From Acidimicrobiales bacterium (GTDB taxonomy: Bacteria > Actinomycetota > Acidimicrobiia > Acidimicrobiales > Poriferisodalaceae): a DNA stretch of 8,367 nt. The stretch lies in NCBI GenBank assembly GCA_020439485.1, contig JAGQSP010000144.1:1-8367 (forward strand). The letters run 5' to 3'. Positions within the stretch are counted from its first letter, which is position 1; every line of letters starts with the position of its first letter. The translations under genes and the position numbers were made by a program. Under the pieces are notes generated by a model. The model searched no databases and was not told the origin of the DNA. It saw only the letters and a list, made by a program, of their open reading frames with translations. Shown here one piece after another: positions 6,397 through 8,367 of the stretch.

Positions 6397-7266
6397 TCAG
6401 GTCGAGGCCAGCCGAGCCAGCCCGTCGCGAAGTGTCGTCGATGGCTGCCATCCATCAGGGCGGTCGCCGGCGCGCCACTGCTCGAACATCTCGACGGGTC
6501 GATAGGGCCGGGCGCCCCACTTGACATTTGCTTGACTGCCCGTCACGCCCTCGACCAGAGCCACCAACTCGCGCAGCGTCACCGGTGAGTCGGCAAGGCA
6601 GGCCAGCCGGGGCGGAGCCACACCGGGTGCCACGGCGGCCGATGCGGCCAGCAGGCCAGAGACGGCGTCGTCGACATAGAGAGGGTCGACCAGCTGTTCG
6701 CCCGGGCTCAACGAGATCTCCTCATCGGTGCCGGCGATGCGAAGCAGGGTCGGTATCAACTTCGGCCGAGGGTCGAGCGGCCCGTAGGTATCACCCAACT
6801 CGACCCAAACCGTCGCCAGGTCGCGGTTCAGGCCATAGTGCGTCAAGACCGCCAGAGCGGCCTCCTTGGTTGCCGCATACAGACTGTTGGGCCTGAAGGG
6901 CTCGCTGTAGACGTGCTGCCAGACGGTTCCCACGGCCACCAGACCAGTTCTGGGAACGCGCGCCAACCCAGCAGCCAGATGGGCGGTCAACGACAGGTTG
7001 GCCTCGACCAGCTTGTCGATCTCGGCCGGGTCGTCGTCGGCGACGGTGAAGTGGGTGGCCAGGTGAAAGCAGGTGGCGGGCGCCAAGGCTTCGACGGCGT
7101 CGGCAACCGCTGTGTTGGACCCGACCCGAAGCGGCCTGACCCCATCTGGGCAAGTGCTGTTGGGGCGCAACAACGCCACCACATCGTGGCCGTCGTCGAT
7201 CAGTGCCCTGCACAGATGCCCACCGATAAAACCCGAGGCACCGGTGACCAGGATCGGCCCGGTCAC
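6397..7266 (-). CDS. NAD(P)-dependent nucleotide-sugar 4-ketoreductase/epimerase (AscF/RfbJ-like, extended SDR)
   Basis: An extended short-chain dehydrogenase/reductase of 289 residues. It has the N-terminal Rossmann loop TGASGFIG at 8-15, a conserved Thr in AVGTVW (Thr114) in the usual Ser/Thr position, and the catalytic YxxxK pair Tyr130-Lys134 (YAATK). VDPLYVDDAV at 193-202 is the substrate-domain motif found across NDP-sugar epimerases. The segment GDTYGPLDPRPKLIPTLL recalls CDP-abequose/paratose-type 4-ketoreductases. Given the RfbH and RmlC-like genes just upstream, the likely reaction is NAD(P)H reduction of a CDP-3,6-dideoxy-4-ketohexose, the last step to CDP-ascarylose or a relative. 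GTG 7266 is chosen because the Rossmann strand starts at once and GTGA overlaps the upstream stop by 4 bp; an earlier ATG at 7359 would add 31 unrelated residues inside the upstream gene. No ribosome site precedes it, so translation probably depends on coupling. Confidence 0.82.
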   Translation of the reverse strand: MTGPILVTGASGFIGGHLCRALIDDGHDVVALLRPNSTCPDGVRPLRVGSNTAVADAVEALAPATCFHLATHFTVADDDPAEIDKLVEANLSLTAHLAAGLARVPRTGLVAVGTVWQHVYSEPFRPNSLYAATKEAALAVLTHYGLNRDLATVWVELGDTYGPLDPRPKLIPTLLRIAGTDEEISLSPGEQLVDPLYVDDAVSGLLAASAAVAPGVAPPRLACLADSPVTLRELVALVEGVTGSQANVKWGARPYRPVEMFEQWRAGDRPDGWQPSTTLRDGLARLAST

Positions 7267-7826
7267 GATCGGGCGCGGCCAGCGGTCGACGCGAGCAGCT
7301 CGGCACCAGTGGGCAACGCCGCGTCGCGGTCGGACAGGATCGGCGGCATGATCGGCCACACCATGCCGAAGGAGTCCCAGCGGACACCCGTGTCGTAGTC
7401 GGGCGCGTGGTCATCGGATGCCAGGTAGGCGACCAGGGCCGTCTCGCTGAGCACCTGGAACCCGTGCGCGACCCCGACGGGCACGTGAACGGCTGCGGGC
7501 GACTGGCCGTCCAGCACCACGCTGTCGGTCTTTGGTTCGTTGCCGGGCCTCAGGTCGTGCACGACGTCGAGGATTCTCCCCGACAGGCAGATCACAACGC
7601 GTGCTGCGCCACGAGGGGGCAGCTGGGCGTGCATTCCACGGATCACCCCTCGGTGAGACCACGACCAGAACAGCTCGGCGACGTCGATGTCGAGACCAAG
7701 CGGCGCGAGCTGCTCGGCAGAGAACCCCTTCGCGAACGAACCGCGACGGTCCTCGTGAACGGCCAGCGGACGTACGAAGCTGCCAGGAACCGCCAGCTCG
7801 CGCATCTGATCGACCGGACCGTTCAT
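7263..7826 (-). CDS. RmlC-family nucleotide-sugar epimerase (AscE-like candidate)
   Basis: A 187-residue cupin, the usual size for dTDP-4-dehydrorhamnose 3,5-epimerase relatives. Matches to RmlC include DRRGSFAKGF at 26-35; GVIRGMHAQ at 60-68, where Arg63 and the catalytic-base candidate His66 are kept; ILDVVHDLR at 85-93; VPVGVAHGF at 115-123 with His121; Tyr134 in VAYLAS, aligning with the proposed acid of the M. tuberculosis enzyme; and LSDRDAALP at 164-172. By eye, the catalytic-site Lys of RmlC is replaced by Arg76. These enzymes epimerise 4-keto-6-deoxy sugar nucleotides by proton exchange next to the ketone. Because an RfbH dehydrase gene overlaps it upstream and a ketoreductase gene downstream, a CDP-3,6-dideoxy-4-ketohexose 5-epimerase (AscE role) is a better guess than dTDP-rhamnose synthesis; no rmlA, rmlB or rmlD is seen here, though they could lie outside. 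ATG 7826 overlaps the upstream stop as ATGA, with no clear ribosome site. Confidence 0.82.
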   Translation of the reverse strand: MNGPVDQMRELAVPGSFVRPLAVHEDRRGSFAKGFSAEQLAPLGLDIDVAELFWSWSHRGVIRGMHAQLPPRGAARVVICLSGRILDVVHDLRPGNEPKTDSVVLDGQSPAAVHVPVGVAHGFQVLSETALVAYLASDDHAPDYDTGVRWDSFGMVWPIMPPILSDRDAALPTGAELLASTAGRARS

Positions 7827-8367
7827 CGGACCCGAATCCCAACCGGATTGTTCGATGCCTCTACAGAACGACGGTCCGACAGGGTGGCGATCGAGCTGTG
7901 GATCACGTCGAGCATGTAACCGAGGCGCCGGTCGTCCAGCCCGGGGTGAACGCCGATCCACAGCGCTCGGCCCATCAGAAGGTCGGTGGTGGTGAGCTCG
8001 CCCACCACCCGATAGTCGCGACCCTCGACCAGCGGGTCGAACGCCGGATGGCGCAACAGGTTGCCTGCGAACAGGTTGCGGGTTTGGATCTTCGCTCCCT
8101 CGAGAGCGGCCACCAACTCGTTGCGGTCGAATGGAGCATCGGGCGCCACGGTCATCAAGAAACCGAACCACGCCGGATCAGACCTTGGTGTGGCCGAGAC
8201 CGGTCTCAACACCTCTGCGAGGTCGGCGATGCCGGCGCGCAGCCGGTCGTGGTTGCGCCGTCTGGCATCACAGAACGCATCGAGCTTCTCGAGCTGGGCC
8301 ACGCCCACAGCTGCCTGGAGATCGGTCATCTTGAGGTTGAAGCCCAGATGCGAATAGACGAACTTGT
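7823..8367 (-). CDS. rfbH: RfbH/DdhC-type CDP-4-keto-6-deoxy-D-glucose 3-dehydrase, C-terminal part
   Basis: The reading frame enters from the right edge and is missing its 5' end. The visible 180 residues are roughly the last 40% of a family member (about 437 residues). RfbH (E1, also AscC/DdhC) is a DegT/DnrJ/EryC1-fold enzyme that uses PMP and a [2Fe-2S] cluster to remove the C3 hydroxyl of CDP-4-keto-6-deoxyglucose, working with a reductase (E3, DdhD). Family-specific stretches are YSHLGFNLKMTDLQAAVG at 4-21 of the fragment, SDPAWFGF at 62-69, TRNLFAGNLLRHPAF at 95-109, YRVVGELTTTD at 118-128 and WIGVHPGL at 136-143. The TRNLFAGNL and VVGELT segments distinguish it from ordinary sugar aminotransferases. 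The diagnostic His that replaces the PLP-binding Lys lies outside the window, so the dehydrase-versus-aminotransferase call rests on these C-terminal signatures. The internal Met at 8329 is not the start, since homology continues upstream of it. It is the first visible gene of the minus-strand operon. Confidence 0.9.
   Translation of the reverse strand, partial: KFVYSHLGFNLKMTDLQAAVGVAQLEKLDAFCDARRRNHDRLRAGIADLAEVLRPVSATPRSDPAWFGFLMTVAPDAPFDRNELVAALEGAKIQTRNLFAGNLLRHPAFDPLVEGRDYRVVGELTTTDLLMGRALWIGVHPGLDDRRLGYMLDVIHSSIATLSDRRSVEASNNPVGIRVR

Noticed and set aside
6336..6527. N-terminal extension of the glycosyltransferase to ATG 6527
   Set aside because: It overlaps the reductase gene by about 130 bp, adds residues unlike GT2 N-termini, and skips the strong GGAGG site placed for ATG 6335.
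7263..7826. Calling the epimerase a dTDP-rhamnose pathway rmlC
   Set aside because: No other dTDP-rhamnose gene is visible, and both overlapping or coupled neighbours fit CDP-dideoxyhexose synthesis; only the family call is kept.
7827..8171. N-terminal extension of the epimerase gene to ATG 8171
   Set aside because: The extra 115 residues are Arg/Pro-rich shadow of the RfbH frame; RmlC proteins begin about where ATG 7826 places the start, and ATGA overlap supports it.

Overview
The window is high-GC DNA with dense, short-gapped genes and strong third-position GC bias. GTG starts, promoter-like TANNNT boxes placed directly before start codons (a leaderless layout) and the gene families present suggest an actinobacterium. 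A lineage such as Acidimicrobiia is plausible, but that placement is inference and no rRNA or other marker is present.

Left half (about 1-4193, all plus strand): a 390-residue protein of uncertain function with a weak resemblance to the EreA/ChaN/TIKI fold; a TetR-family regulator with a good ribosome site and a 19-bp palindrome immediately upstream that could be its own operator; an NT5C-type deoxyribonucleotidase of the HAD superfamily; a divergent PrmA-like ribosomal protein L11 methyltransferase; and a trypsin-fold serine protease with a lipoprotein-like signal and a complete His-Asp-Ser triad. The last three are packed with a 4-nt gap and then an overlap, so they probably form one transcript.

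Right half (4218 to the window end, all minus strand): the distal part of a sugar operon that enters from the right edge. In transcription order it holds the C-terminal part of an RfbH-type CDP-4-keto-6-deoxyglucose 3-dehydrase (5' end outside the window), an RmlC-family epimerase, an NAD(P)-dependent sugar 4-ketoreductase or epimerase, and a 705-residue protein that joins a GT2 glycosyltransferase to a GT4/GT1-type one. The first three genes overlap by ATGA and GTGA, the classic sign of translational coupling.

The most interesting reading is that RfbH, an RmlC-like epimerase and an SDR ketoreductase form the late steps of a CDP-3,6-dideoxyhexose pathway. This gene set matches the logic of CDP-L-ascarylose synthesis (E1 dehydrase, AscE-type 5-epimerase, AscF-type reductase), and the fused glycosyltransferase is a natural candidate for building the glycan that receives the sugar. 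The two halves converge at about 4194-4217, where a perfect 8-bp hairpin overlaps the glycosyltransferase stop codon. No RNA genes, mobile elements or CRISPR arrays were seen.
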